Source of the DNA: Mactromeris polynyma
Taxonomy: Eukaryota > Mollusca > Bivalvia > Venerida > Mactridae
Reading direction: 5' to 3'
Length of the DNA: 64,000 nucleotides
Assembly (NCBI GenBank): GCA_032209605.1
Contig: JASFXZ010000016.1
Coordinates: forward strand, 13,950,001-14,014,000
Below the pieces are notes generated by a model. It searched no databases. It worked only from the letters and a program-made list of their open reading frames with translations, and was not told where the DNA came from. Shown here one piece after another: positions 22,921-35,617 of the stretch. Every line of letters begins with the position of its first letter. The stretch's first letter is position 1. The translations under genes were made by a program, and so were the position numbers.

Positions 22921-23603
22921 CCTTAAATATGTTACCGCTCCGATATCATTACCTTAAATATGTTACCGCTCCGATATCATTACCTTAAATATGTTACCGC
23001 TCCGATATCATTACCTTAAATATGTTACCGCTCCGATATCATTACCTTAAATATGTTACCGCTCCGATATCATTACCTTAAATATGTTACCGCTCCGATA
23101 TCATTACCTTAAATATGTTACCGCTCCGATATCATTACCTTAAATATGTTACCGCTCCGATATCATTACCTTAAATATGTTACCGCTCCGATATCATTAC
23201 CTTAAATATGTTACCGCTCCGATATCATTACCTTAAATATGTTACCGCTCCGATATCATTACCTTAAATATGTTACCGCTCCGATATCATTACCTTAAAT
23301 ATGTTACCGCTCCGATATCATTACCTTAAATATGTTACCGCTCCGATATCATAAGCTTAAATGTGTTACCGCTCCGATATCATAAGCTTAAATGTGTTAC
23401 CGCTCCGATATCATTACCTTAAATATGTTACCGCTCCGATATCATAAGCTTAAATGTGTTACCGCTCCGATATCATAACCTTAAATGTGTTACCGCTCCG
23501 ATATCATAACCTTAAATGTGTTACCGCTCCGATATCATAACCCTTAAATGTGTTACCGCTCCGATATCATAATCTTAAATGTGTTACCGCTCCGATATCA
23601 TTA
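22921..23603. repeat. 31-bp satellite array, about 22 copies
   Basis: Head-to-tail array of a 31-base unit whose core is TTACCGCTCCGATATCAT preceded by CCTTAAATATG. The first 13-14 units are identical. From about 23350 the units change to AAGCTTAAATGTG or AACCTTAAATGTG variants, with one unit reverting to the first type and one carrying an extra C. There are no spacers, so it is a satellite rather than a CRISPR. All frames contain TAA, so it does not code. Confidence 0.95.
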
Positions 23604-24684
23604 CTTCTTCTGCATTAGCGACCGACAAGAGTTATTTTTTTGATATGATTAAATTCAACTTTACAACATGAGATTGCGAAGCACATTTTATATACGAGGG
23701 CATGCATAAATATTGCATACAGATGTCAGCAAAAAATTGCAACTGTCGGTAAAAAGTTTACAAAAGCAATTTGACAATCGTGATACGCCTAGAAAAATTA
23801 ACACACAATCACGACAAACGTGCTTATTTCTGCATATACCATCACCTTCGCCATCTGGGACCGTATGAGATCATCCTGAAGTGATAACCAGGGAGGTGGG
23901 AACCCATAATGACGTGTGAAACGGAACACAGAAGTCAAGAAATACTTTTACGTAATTTGACGGACATTACCGAATACAACCGAAAGCCCTGACGGACATT
24001 ACCGAAAGTTACCGAATGCCCACATTTAAGATTTAAATGTTATTTATTAAAGAACACAATTCTCAATTACTCCTCATAATCAATTCTAAAAGTATAACAA
24101 TGAAATTGAACAGGGGACTTGGAAACAAAGTAATGTCGGCAAGTTAGTATGCACGCGTATAGCGCCGATTAAATCCAATCCGGAATACTTCGTAATTTGT
24201 TCAAAGTTTAATACATGGGACCCGAATTCTGCCCAAGACATTGCACACGTTTGTTATATAGAACAGACCGATATGCAGCATGACGTCTATGTTTTTATTT
24301 CTTTGACACAAAATAAGGGATGAACATACGAACAGCTGAGTAAGGTTAGATTCACACGACATCTTGAATATTGATGACATCATAAAAAAGGCTATAAACG
24401 GGGTAGTGTTGCATAATGGCTTCCTTGTCACGAAATCTTAAACTAATACATGCTCGTACATTTGTGTTTCTACATCATTGAAGCATGAAATAATACTACT
24501 AACATTGACATTTTCATGTCTTCTCTAATCACTATAGGGTTTTAAGGATGTCTGCATGCATTTCATGATGTATTTTGTATGCACCAGCTAACACATATAT
24601 TATAAGAATATATTGCGACAATATGCATAAGTCGAAACAATAAAGATCTGTCTATTCATAGGATAAATCATCAGGTGTCGTACA
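23604..24684. other. Intergenic stretch after the satellite
   Basis: Only a small duplication (TGACGGACATTACCGAA twice, 23959-24010) is seen. No gene. Confidence 0.5.
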
Positions 24685-24686
24685 TT

Positions 24687-24810
24687 ATGTTGTTGTAAAA
24701 ATTGCATTGGAGAAGATGTCGTAAACGATGTTGTCGTAAAAATTGCATTGGAGAAGATGTCGTAAACGATGTTGTCGTAAAAGGGGATTGAAGAAGATGT
24801 CGTAAAAGTT
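24687..24810. repeat. Short tandem repeat, about 42-bp unit
   Basis: TTGTCGTAAAAATTGCATTGG followed by AGAAGATGTCGTAAACGATG repeats two full times, plus a diverged third unit ending AAGATGTCGTAAAAG. Intergenic. Confidence 0.75.
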
Positions 24811-25071
24811 TATTAGTGCAATGTATATACTTGTCAGATATTTACATGCATGAGTCTAACGTTTGATAGACATTTTATTAAAAGATTTATACACACGTCA
24901 TATGACAGTCGGCTTTTGTATACCCATAAAATGCTCCAAACATGCGCATGCGCAGTTGTGATTGCATTTCTTATTACATGTCTATATTTCATACTTCCTC
25001 TTCTTGTCATATTTCGATGATAAATAAACACAAGTCTTCAAAGGCCTTCACGGAGCTGAATATAGTTAAAA

Positions 25072-25212
25072 TACAGTAAAACCTCCCGAAAAGAGCACCT
25101 CAAAATTAAGAACAAAACACTCATTATTCAACCTCAATATTCAGACCACCTCAATGAGAAGACCAGTTTGCAAGGGACCCAAGGGTGGTCTTATTATTGA
25201 GGTTTCACTGTA
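25072..25212. mobile_element. Pogo/Tigger-like MITE (TACAGTAAAAC family)
   Basis: Complete short copy: TACAGTAAAACCTCCCGAAA at the left, TTATTGAGGTTTCACTGTA at the right, with internal ACCTCAAAATTAAGAAC and AGACCAGTTTGCAAGGGACC. No protein. Confidence 0.7.
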
Positions 25213-27530
25213 GTGAGAAAGCGTAGTGCAGGGAAGGTCGCATCAAAACAGGGCTTCCCCAAACTGATCCTTGTTGGACGAAATGATATGATGATTCGGG
25301 AAGGAATTTAAGATAAAACGAATAGGACCGGGACGGTGAAACAGGTACGATTTGTATCAGGCCGTATGATACCTCTGTGTATTCTCCAATTACCGACCTA
25401 TGACCAAACTACGGAGAATAACTTAAATCAAAATGAAGTGCTTGATAAACTGACCTTTGATTATTATTACTCCAAATGTCAACAACATAAGTAATTGTGT
25501 AGAATTAAGAATTTGAAGTCAATTACAAATCAAATACAACTACGACGGGATTAAATGTAAAGCTAATTTTATATTGACATCGAGTTGATTATTGGCCTCT
25601 TTTGTGAATGTAGATAGTTATGTGCTTAATAGATATGTAATAAACTTAGAGTCATAGATTAGCTACGTCTATGTAGCATTATGACATTTTTACGATTTCG
25701 TATTATTGATTTTTGGATCGTATCTGATACAAATCATTTCAAATTTATCACCATTTCGTGTAATGGCGTTAACGTTTCGTACGATTCGCAAAGACCCATT
25801 TGGGGTATTTTAAGGGACATGATTAATAGCATACTCTCAAAATCCGGCGCACGAAGCAAGTCTACTAAGTTGTATGATTTATAGCTTTTAACTAATGGTA
25901 AATCTGTTAAGGGGACAATATAACGTAAATACTCTGATTGTATATTCAATAAAAAAAGTGACTCCAATAGGCAAATAATTGTACATGACACGAGTTAGCA
26001 AAAAACTTAATAGTATAAAAATATTTAATCAAATATTGAATCTCATTATTATGCGGCAATGACATTAACATTTCACCCACAGAGACTCCATTTCGCGTAA
26101 TTCTGGTAACATTTTAACAAAATGACAACATTTCGAGTATTTCTAATCACAATTCTGAAATGAAAAAGACATCATTTCGCGGATTTGTATTCTACTCACG
26201 ATTTAACAAAACCATTTCGCGGATTTGTATTCTATTCATAATTCAACAACCGTTATGCATCGAAACGTCTTTTGAGCAATTGTGCAAAATTATTCTATAC
26301 TCGAATTAAGTCGGCCAGAAGACATTGCGGTATTCCCTAAATACTTTTCAGGGTTGTTGTCATAGCAACCAGATAAAAGTAGATCCTGTTTCTGATATAA
26401 TGAGGATCCCTTTATCTTCAAGTTCCGGAATTATTGTTATGAATCACAGATGGTTTTTCCCCCAGTTTAGTTAGAATGCTGGTAAATCACATTTATACGA
26501 TTTAATCATTATCATTTATGCTAATTACATGTTTAAGTATTAAGTATGAGTTTACGGACACAAGGGGTTTGATTTAGAGGCAATTCTTTGAAAGTTAGCG
26601 ACTTTTTGTGATTTCAGTGCAACAGGATATGTGATAAGCATACGATAGGTGTAGTGACGTGGTTAAAGCAATGGTTTGAATAAATAAGGATGTTTGTTGC
26701 CATGGTAATGAACAAAGCTTCCGTATATAAGCAACAAGATATATATGCAAGTGTCCTCGCAAATTTTTTACAATGTTTTAATGAACATAATACGTATGTT
26801 TGAAATCTTGCCATGTTTCTTGATGACATATTTAATGACATTACACTCACGTCAAATAAACACCTCACGTGGTGTATACTCAGTAGATTTATCAACGCAC
26901 AATTTTTTCGGAATCTAAACTTCTTTAAATTTCATTTTATTACTTTTGAAACTCAATTTTTTATATTAAAATACGAGTCGATTGTCGTGAAATTTAGCCT
27001 ACATGTTGCGTACACATGCACTAATATCGTGTCAATTTCTTTTCTTGTAATCTAAAAGTCATTAAATGACAATTTAGAAATCCCATATCGGGCGTTATTA
27101 AATGTACTGAGTATAGATAAAAAATGAACCGTGCATCGAAGTTGTCGAACCGTAAATATATTGAACGACGCCGACTGTGCCGCCGTGATTTTGCATGCTG
27201 TGTGATCAAAGATTTTTCAACATTTTATATAAATGTTTTAAAAGGTTTTGTAAGATTTTTATCGCCAAATATTTCAGTATCAAATAAACTAGTGTCAACT
27301 AACATCATAAAGAATACGCAATCGATCAGATACTGATGGTTGATAATTAGGATACGTAAAAAAACTTACACAAAAACGAATGTGGGTGGAGATGTTACGG
27401 AATAGTGGTCAAGCTGCCATTTAATTTAGTTATAACTTGTTCTCCAATCTGTATTTGTATTTTTCTGCGTTCTGGTTCATTCGTACTTAAAATGATCGAA
27501 TTGTTGAAGAATGATTAATGCTCAATAGAT
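25213..27530. other. AT-rich intergenic stretch
   Basis: The only structure noted is a 2-3 copy repeat of about 46 bases at 26175-26250 (CATTTCGCGGATTTGTATTC). No gene; the small frames at 25681, 26614 and 26813 have no family resemblance. Confidence 0.5.
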
Positions 27531-27531
27531 G

Positions 27532-27750
27532 TCCAAATATGTGGGAATTGAGAAGTGAATTTGCATGTGACAATCACTTATTCTTTAACTTTCTGAGCAA
27601 TCTCCTCACATGAGCATACTAAATAAGCAATTGATGATATATCTGATTATTTTACCATCGTTTACATTATTTTCACTAAAAACTTTAAGGAAATTTGCCT
27701 ATCAATATGGCCGACTATTCAGAACAAGGGAGGTAAATATTGTAAATACG
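27532..27750 (+). repeat. Dispersed repeat ending in CAAGGGAGGTAAATATTG, copy 1
   Basis: This roughly 220-base block aligns along its length with 48670-48905. Shared words are GAATTTGCATGTGACA, AACTTTCTGAGC, TATCTGATTATTTTA and AACAAGGGAGGTAAATATTG followed by TAAAT. The CAAGGGAGGTAA word also stands alone at 49143. It is a non-coding interspersed element of unknown class. Confidence 0.65.
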
Positions 27751-28521
27751 AAAACTATATATTATGAACCTTTCTCTTAGCGTTTACGTGTGTTTCAAAA
27801 TAACCCCTTTCGGCAAAACTTGATTAGATGTATATAAACATACGCTTTGTTGTGAATAAATTATGTCAATAAATCCGTGTTTACAATCCGATGCGTCAGA
27901 TAAATAAGAGGGACTCAACTGGACAAAGGAAAGAATGAACATCACACGAAGCTTATTCACTCAAACAATCTATCACATTTAATGCTGGTCAACCGATTAA
28001 ATTGCACCATGGCTAGAACTAAGACCTGCTATTACGTCATCATAATAAAATTCATTGGTGCCACACTAACATGGCAACGCAACGAATTCTCAATTCGTTT
28101 GGATGCACTCAATGACCCCTAATTACGTAACACAAATATTTGACCACATCAGCGTCTTTTGTGTACGGATGATAAAGTTACTAATGGTCAAACAAAGGGT
28201 GTTTGTTAGCGTCTGGCTATGACGTAAGTTTACGCTACCACGACGCGATTCGGTTCAATATTAGCACTGTTCTGTTAATTTATAACTTGATAATAATTCG
28301 GACATAACATCTTCGTCTATTCACACAAGTGCGAGATAAGAATGGCTAGATTAAATATAATTAACTCCTAGACAGAACAAATCTGACGCAATACAACAAC
28401 AGAGCGTAGTTTGTAGAAGATTCTCATTGAAAGTTTACGTGTATTTAACTGTAAGAAAATTTGAAACAAGCGGCACATGGCTATTTTGATTGGTACAACT
28501 GTTTCAACTTACAAATAATTA

Positions 28522-28687
28522 TATAATAAACCTCAATATTAAGATCACCTCAAATTTAAGAACACAATGTTCAAGTCCATTATCACCGTTTAGCTATTTA
28601 TTCAACCCCAATAGTAAGACCACCTCAGTACGAAGACCAGTTTTCAAGGGGTCCAAATGATGGTCGTATTATTGAGGTTTTACTGTA
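28522..28687. mobile_element. Pogo/Tigger-like MITE (TACAGTAAAAC family)
   Basis: Left end AATAAACCTCAATATTAAGA (first bases worn), right end TATTGAGGTTTTACTGTA, with internal CAAGTCCATTATCACCGTTT and AGACCAGTTTTCAAGGGG. No coding frame. Confidence 0.65.
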
Positions 28688-28689
28688 TT

Positions 28690-31090
28690 TAGAATAATTG
28701 GGCATTCGATATTTTTCATCTTATTAAAATGCTCACCCATGGGCCTGTGGTGTGTGTAGTCAGTCGTATGATAAGCATATTTGCAACATAGATATTATAA
28801 AGAAAAGTTAAATTGTAAGGGAAAAAAAGATTTGCATATACATTGGCTTATTCGTCTTCAATGTATCGCAGTATGCGGTACGCATCTCAATGACTGCATT
28901 GTACATGCGGGAAAATGTATTAATATGAACCCAGGAAGGCCCCGACTAGGATTCTGTTAAGTTTGATCGATGCTCAAGATCTCGTGCTGTACTTTCATTG
29001 ATTATATTCGAGCAGTCTGGTGTTTGCATGAAAAATTAACTTACATTTGAACTTTGTGAATAAGTATATTCATTTTTGAAATTGATAAAAAATGCTAATT
29101 TAAATCTTCAAGTAAACCCAAGACGCATATGAAAGTTTGTATAACTTAATCAAATGTCACATTAAACCAGTATCAAGTTCATAAGAAAGAATCTGCGTAT
29201 TCCTGCGTCATTTAAAAAGAATCAAGACATAAATAATTAAAATCGGGTGCATAAAATTGATAATTTCGTAGACAGCGCATTCATAACCAACTGAACGCAT
29301 CTTTCAGACATACGCAGAAAAAAATCTAAATTTAGACTGGTAACAATACGTCCGACCTTGACATTCACTGAAAGTTTTTTTGCCGGCCATGGCATTGACA
29401 TAAACGAGAATTCACGTTAATTTAATAAGCGCGTGCATGCGTATCTTCGTTTTACATTACATCCAAACTTTTACCTAGTCACATTTATGTCATTAAATTC
29501 ACAATTTATTAAAAACCTCTGACATATTGTTGCTGGGATACACATTAATTGCCGCTAGCTATGAGTTTGTACATAACTATGCAGGTTAGAGCGAGGTCAG
29601 TTGGTTGTTTTGGACACAGCAAATTAGTTATACACATCAGTGGTGACTTAATAAGATCACAAAATCTGTCATTTTATTGCAAAAGCGTAGTAACTGTTAT
29701 ATTTCAGTTTGTAATAAATAGACCACCCAACATAAGTGCAAGGAGTTGATCACAGTTATTCAAGATCGGTACTTTCCGGCAATTTCCGTAAAAACGAATG
29801 TAATCTGAAAATCATCGCCATAAAAACGATATGCTTATATTTAAGAACATCGCATACATTATTCAGATTAAAATCGATGCTTCCGCTTTTTGAATGCGAA
29901 AACTATAGTCAAGAATTAAAAAACTCTCTAAACCATCAGACCATCGACAATTTCCGGTAATTTCCGTATAATTCCGTAATAAACTCTAATAGTGCGTTAA
30001 TGAAGCCAGTGTACAAGACGGCTTCATGTTTGTATATTTGCGGTCAATCTTCGATAATATATATATATCAAAATTTATATAGCAATTTTTGATACAGACA
30101 AAACATCAGTGCTTTGATATACATGTGCATCGTCAAAAACAATTGACAACAAAAGAAGTAAATGAACCGAAAGAAACAGAAAGAAACAGAAAGAAACATA
30201 AATGATATGGTGAAAATAACATATGTTTGAGGACAATGTACAGACGGGCAAATGTCCTAACACATCAACAATAGTGTCAAGAGAGCTGAAAGCTTTTAAA
30301 AAGAAAGCAACATATACAAACAAGACATAATTGATGGATTCTAAAGTAAAGAATTTATACAAAAGAACATGTCAAAACTCTTAAGGTCTTACAGGATAAA
30401 ACTGGATAAACGAACAACATGTGTGAACAACAATTTTGTTTTGTAAAATATAGTATAATATTTATTCGATGTTATAACAAATAAAAATATAAACAACATC
30501 ATAATATTGGTGTAGAATTAAATGGAGAGACAATATCTATTTCAAAACTGGATATAAAGACCAACTTCATTTATTGAGCAAATCCCTGATAAGTTTACAG
30601 TTAAGCCTAATCTTTTGCCGAGCCCCTTTTCTAGGTCAGAGCGTCGGTTTATGTAAATAATACATGACCCCTTAAACATATAAATACACAAAATAATTCA
30701 ACACAGCATACAGACATACAACAACGTTTACTTACATCGTTAAGTCCTCTTCTTGATAAACTTTTTATCCGTAATAGTCCGTTAGATATAAAGTCGGATC
30801 TGGAAATATAACAAACACACAGATGAACAGAAAGTTGTGATCTGGCAGGTCAGAGTATAAGTACAGATATGCTGAGAAAATCGTATGATAACACACTCCA
30901 CCATGTATTTAAGCTGGTCAGGATAAAACCGCGTTATCTGTACGGGCTAGGTACGGGCTAGGTATAGTAGTTATACACAACCATCTACACTGTGTGTATT
31001 AAACCATTGATATGACAAAAACGTTATGTTTGGGTTTATAGATAAAGATAGGGGTTCAAAGATACCAAGGGATATGGTGAAGATGTTAAT
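28690..31090. other. AT-rich intergenic stretch
   Basis: No gene or repeat family is recognised. It includes a GAAACAGAAA triplication near 30172-30195. The small frames at 29549, 29736 and 30075 are low-complexity and without domain. Confidence 0.5.
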
Positions 31091-31091
31091 G

Positions 31092-31566
31092 TACAGTATA
31101 AACCTCATTTAAATACCATAATTATCAAATTTAAGACCATTTACCAATTGTTCCGGATATTGTAAATGGCTAAAGGCGTATTTATATGCCGATTTGCTAT
31201 CAATAAATGTTAAAAATAAGACCAATTCATTAATTAGACCGTGTTTACACCGACTATTCGGTCATGTTTTGACTGGATAATATCTTAAGCAGAGGTTCCA
31301 TTTAATTGACCCTTTGACCCATGACATTTCCAATATGTCGCATTTTCATGTTTTAATTAACCCTAAGGATTCTGGCTTAAAGGTCAATTTTTCTCTAAAT
31401 TATAGGTAATTCATGAATTTGGCCATAAAATGATAAAATCTGGTAAAAAATTATCAAAATGACCCTTGAGATTCAGCACCAAGTGGAATCCCTGTCAACC
31501 CCCTCCAAGCTAAAAATGACTTTTCTTCAGTCTTCACGGTGGTCTTATAACCGAGATGTCACTGTA
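31092..31566. mobile_element. Longer pogo-like element, 475 bp
   Basis: Begins TACAGTATAAACCTCATTTA and ends GGTGGTCTTATAACCGAGAT then GTCACTGTA. The ends are thus inverted and TA-bounded like the short MITEs, but the interior is different. The part at 31275-31445 is an inverted copy of a dispersed block also at 42150-42285 and 47095-47270 (CTATAATTTAGAGAAAA, GGTCAAAGGGTCAA, AAATGGAACCCCTG on the other strand). No transposase is present. Confidence 0.6.
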
Positions 31567-32728
31567 TTATAAGGCCAATACGAGAGTCATATAAACATAA
31601 GCTCCTATCGCGTAACTCCAGTGTTTGCCCAAATACTAGGACGTTTAGTGCAGTGTTGTAACATTTACTGGTCACTGCCCTCCACAGAGGCATAACAACA
31701 ACAAATTATCAGAGCATGAAAAAAAATACCCGGAAGCCAAATTTTCTCCAAACTTTTATTTTACATTTTTGTTTAAGCGAAACCCAAAACGCGAGAAATC
31801 GCTGATTAGTAATGATATAAAAATGTGTATTTGGATGATTTCAAAATACGTAACATTTAGTTAGTGATGCTTGAATTCACGATACGGTAATCGACCTATC
31901 GGTTAAGGTATGCAATAAAGTGGGGGCCAATTAAAGCGACAATTTCTGAGATATATTTTACAATAAACGATCAAACTTGATTTAAGAAGGAATTTTAATT
32001 ACATTTTTTCTTCATTAGCAAATTTTCATATCAATAGAAGCCATGTTTTACTATTTGTTTAATATTGAAACTGAACAGCATCGATATATATAGTAGGTGC
32101 AACCACATCCGTCCCCCTGTAACCCGGTGCCCCTGGTACGCCATAACTTCAAACAAAACAAATTTCACAAATTCCATGGTATTATGAACAGATTGTGGCT
32201 AACGTCACACCAAGACTCGACCCAAATAACTTAAATAAACAAAAACAAATAATCCAAAGATTTATCCGAAATATTGACCTATCCGCACACTAGTAAATGA
32301 ATAAAAATACGCACGTTAACAGTTTCCTACAAACTGCCAAATTCAATGTGAAACATCAGGTGTCTACAAAAACAACAGTTAATAGACGCCCAGAAAATAG
32401 ATGGCCTTCCACTCATATCATAAAACACACAAACTGTACATAATTAATGTTCACGTCAGAGCAAACAAAAAACTATCAAGCATGAACGACGGACGTCGAC
32501 CATGTTACATCGAGTGAACGCTATGTTTGTAAGTTATACAGCCGTCTCCATACATGAGTCAGTCATGTATTAGTCACAGAGCATATCCCGAATAATATCA
32601 TATCAACCAATGTACTTTAGTGTCTTCTACAGAACGAGCGACTCGCTTGCTCAAGTGTCTGACCTATCTTTGTCAGTCATTCAAAAGCGACTCCAGATTT
32701 TTTGATTAGATACAGTAATCGCTGAAGT
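31567..32728. other. Intergenic stretch, nothing recognised
   Basis: No gene, tandem repeat or known element is seen on either strand. Confidence 0.45.
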
Positions 32729-32729
32729 A

Positions 32730-32830
32730 ACAACAACATCATCAACACCAGCAACAACAACAACATCATCAGCAGGAGCAGCAACAAAAACAACATCAAC
32801 GACGACAGCATCAACCACAACAGCTGTTGT
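32730..32830. repeat. CAA/CAT trinucleotide-rich tract
   Basis: Imperfect run of CAACAACATCATCAACACCA-type triplets. It gives an Asn/Ile/Ser-rich frame but lacks any flanking coding context, so it is treated as simple sequence. Confidence 0.8.
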
Positions 32831-32884
32831 ACGAGAGATTTTCACCGTTTTTCAAAAGTTCTTTTTTCATTCATGTATGACATT

Positions 32885-33090
32885 CAATTGACCTAACCAG
32901 TTTTCCTGGGTTACCAACCAGTACTCACATGTTCTTCTGCAACCAACTTACTTTCCCCACACGGAATCAAAGATGGAGCACACATGATATTGGGCGTATT
33001 TTCTTCAGTCAAATCGTTATGGATAACACACGCCTCATTCACGGTTCGAACCTAAGTCCAGTGCGAAGCTGGGTGAGCTACCGGGACGTG
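32885..33090 (-). mobile_element. tRNA-derived SINE relic 1
   Basis: On the minus strand CGGTAGCTCACCCAGC (33083-33068, A-box-like) precedes GGTTCGAACC (33052-33043, a B-box match), the internal promoter layout of a tRNA-derived SINE. The body runs on to AGTACTGGTTGGTAACCC at 32925-32908, shared with relics at 35074 and 54662. The 71-residue plus-strand frame is antisense to it. Confidence 0.6.
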
Positions 33091-33867
33091 CCTCACAGCA
33101 CTCAAGCGGTTTCCATGTACAAAAATACACAACGCATCACATAAGAATTCAGTTATTTTACAAAAATAGAATCACACCTGAAAACAACAATGGCATATCA
33201 GCAAAAAACGTAATTTTGCGTTGTTGTTTTTATGCAGGTTATTTAAGAAACATTCAAATTATAAACAACATCACGAGCAAAAACTACATCAATAACATAA
33301 CCATACATACCGCAGCGATATTTGACAACTCAAGCATCCAAAAATGTTTTTCAAAAATTCTTGAAATGTTCCGAATGTTTTGAACGATTTAAGATATCAG
33401 AACAATCCCCTTAAGTAAAGATCACATTAGACTGGTACCCTGTGAATGTAAATATTAAGGATGATAAATATGACGTAGGCGATTAATAACCGTATATCAA
33501 CCCAGTGACAAACGCACCATAATGTATGTAATTTTTTTTTTACCACAATTCTACAAATCTGCATTTTCACTTTTTTTAACAATTTTCGTATAGCTGTTAA
33601 ATTACGTTGTGATAAACTCCGAATATCTACATTTTACGATTTTTTTTACGAATTTCGTAATGTTTAATGGTAAATTCAGATTTTTACTAAATTTCAACAT
33701 CTAACCAGATACTTAAGAGAATATTTATTGATGGTAAAAATTTAAAACACGTATTCGTATTTTGAATGAATATAATACAGTTTATAAATGACAATGGCCA
33801 AAGCTCATTTCGCCGAATGGACGTGTGTTCAAATCATGAGCTCCAAAATGTATTACCTATTACAACA

Positions 33868-34046
33868 TACAGCACACTCTTATTTAAAGACCAGCTTAAA
33901 ACAAAGCCACCTCAATAACAATACAATAGATTACAGACCAGTTTTCGAATTTCCTTTCATATTTTAACTCGATAATCAGTCATCTCACTACTAAGATCGA
34001 CTGCCTTCAGAACCAGCCATGAATGGTGGTTAATATTGAGGTACAG
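33868..34046. mobile_element. Diverged pogo-like MITE copy
   Basis: Contains TTATTTAAAGACCAGC, GCCACCTCAATAAC, AGACCAGTTTTCGAATTTCC and GGTGGTTAATATTGAGGTAC. It abuts the next copy at 34042, sharing TACAGTA. Degraded but in the family word order. Confidence 0.45.
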
Positions 34047-34472
34047 TAAAACCTCAATAATAAGACCACCCTTGGGATCCTTGGCAACTGGTCTTCTTAC
34101 TGAGATGGTCTCAATAATGAATGAGGGTGAATAGAGAGCAAAACAGAGGAAATGGACTTGAAAATTGTGTTCTTAATATTGAGGTGCTCTTATTACCAAG
34201 GTGATCTTATTATTGAAGTGGTCTTATTATTGAGGTGGTATTATAACCAATGTGATATTATTATTGAAGTGGTCTTATTATTGAGGTGGTCTTATTACCA
34301 AGGTGATATTATTATTGAAGTGGTCTTATTATTGAGGTGGTCTTATTACCAAGGTGATATTATTATTGAAGTGGTCTTTTTTATAATTACCAAGGTGATC
34401 TTATTATTGAAGTGGTTTTATTTTTTAGGTCGTCTTATTATTGAGGTGATGTTTAAGTGAGGTTTTCCTGTA
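34042..34472. mobile_element. Pogo-like MITE with internal minisatellite expansion
   Basis: Left end TACAGTAAAACCTCAATAAT, right end GTGAGGTTTTCCTGTA. From 34170 to 34440 a unit of about 57 bases (TTATTATTGAAGTGGTCTTA and TTACCAAGGTGATATT) is repeated about four to five times, which produces the 102-residue artefactual frame rich in IIEVVLLLRW. Confidence 0.65.
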
Positions 34473-35027
34473 TAAACGCCATTTGATAGCCAATAAGCAA
34501 TAGCATATAGCTATTCACGGTGTATACGTTTAAAGCCAATACTCAATAGGAATACTAAAAAGCGAATTGTACACTCGAAAATAATATTTACCAATCTAAA
34601 TACATATTGACAATCCCCGTACATAGTTCAAACATCGGGTCCTTTTGATACATATTCATAACAAATCGGCTGTTTAAATGTAACTTAAGTGATATTCCTA
34701 ATATACAATATATCATCTACACAATTAATGTACTTATGAATCAGAGTGTCGCAATAATCTTAGACGGAATCTTAATCCGGAGTTCAAAGGTACGAATCCG
34801 GTTATACGAGAGATTCTTAACATGACGAGTCTCGCACTTCCTGAAGTATGCCCCCGAGTATTGGTTAAAACCAAAGATGCACTCCTCGAGCGTGATTAAT
34901 ACAAAACTTGCTTCACGATCTATCTAAATATGGTGACATCTTGTGGTTTTATATGTTTCAACTTTTTATTCCATTTTTTTTCAGCAGGATATCTGTAATC
35001 TTTCAAGTTTATATCAGTTTTGTGAGG

Positions 35028-35235
35028 AGTTTAGTTGACCTAACCAGCGCGCTCCTGGGTTACCAACCAGTACTAGCCTACTCCTCCGCAAGCAACTGAC
35101 AATTCCTCCACATGAATCAGAGGTGGAGGACAAATGCCTTCAGTCAAATTGTCACCGAGAATATAAACCTCACCCGGGGGTCGAGCCCACGACCTGCAGA
35201 CTGATTCCACGGTGCTATACCGACGGAGCTGTCCG
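35028..35235 (-). mobile_element. tRNA-derived SINE relic 2
   Basis: Reading the minus strand, CGGTATAGCACCGTGGA (about 35222-35206, A box) is followed by GTGGGCTCGACCCC (about 35190-35177, B box), then a body ending AGTACTGGTTGGTAACCC (35074-35057). This is the clearest of the SINE copies. No anticodon-bearing intact tRNA fold is expected, since the similarity stops after the B box. Confidence 0.65.
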
Positions 35236-35328
35236 GGTGATCCAGCTCAATCATAAGCGTTTATTAGTAAGCCAATACAGATTGAACATTCGGCAAAGAA
35301 AACGTTGTGTCCTTGTAATTATCAGTGA

Positions 35329-35617
35329 AAGTTCACTTGAAGACCATCTCAATAATAAGACCACCTCAATAATAAGACCATCTCAATAATAAGACCACCT
35401 CAATAATAAGACCACCTCAATAATAAGACCACCTCAAAATTAAGAATACCATTTTCAAGTCCATTTTCACTTTTTTGCTCTTTATTCAACCTTAATATTA
35501 AGACAACCTCAATATTAAGACAACCTCAATATTAAGACAACCTCAATATTAAGACAACCTCAATATTAATACCAGTTTTCAAGGGTCCCTATGGTCTTAT
35601 TATTGACGTTTTATTGG
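35329..35617. mobile_element. Pogo-like MITE with 19-bp internal repeats
   Basis: CTCAATAATAAGACCACCT is repeated about five times at the left and CCTCAATATTAAGACAAC four times at the right, around the family core (CAAGTCCATTTTCAC, TTTGCTCTTTATTC). The right end (GACGTTTTATTGGACA) is degraded. Confidence 0.6.

Noticed and set aside
22921..23603. Regular short repeats resembling a CRISPR array
   Set aside because: The 31-base units are contiguous with no unique spacers, and the host is an animal; it is a satellite.
32730..32830. Asn/Ser-rich coding tract of a regulatory protein
   Set aside because: Triplet repeat without flanking coding sequence, splice sites or any longer frame.
34152..34460. 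102-residue frame with repeated IIEVVLLLRW
   Set aside because: Product of the internal minisatellite of a pogo-like MITE.
35028..35235. Genuine tRNA gene
   Set aside because: A and B boxes are present, but the sequence does not continue as a complete cloverleaf and the same body occurs in other copies; it is a SINE.
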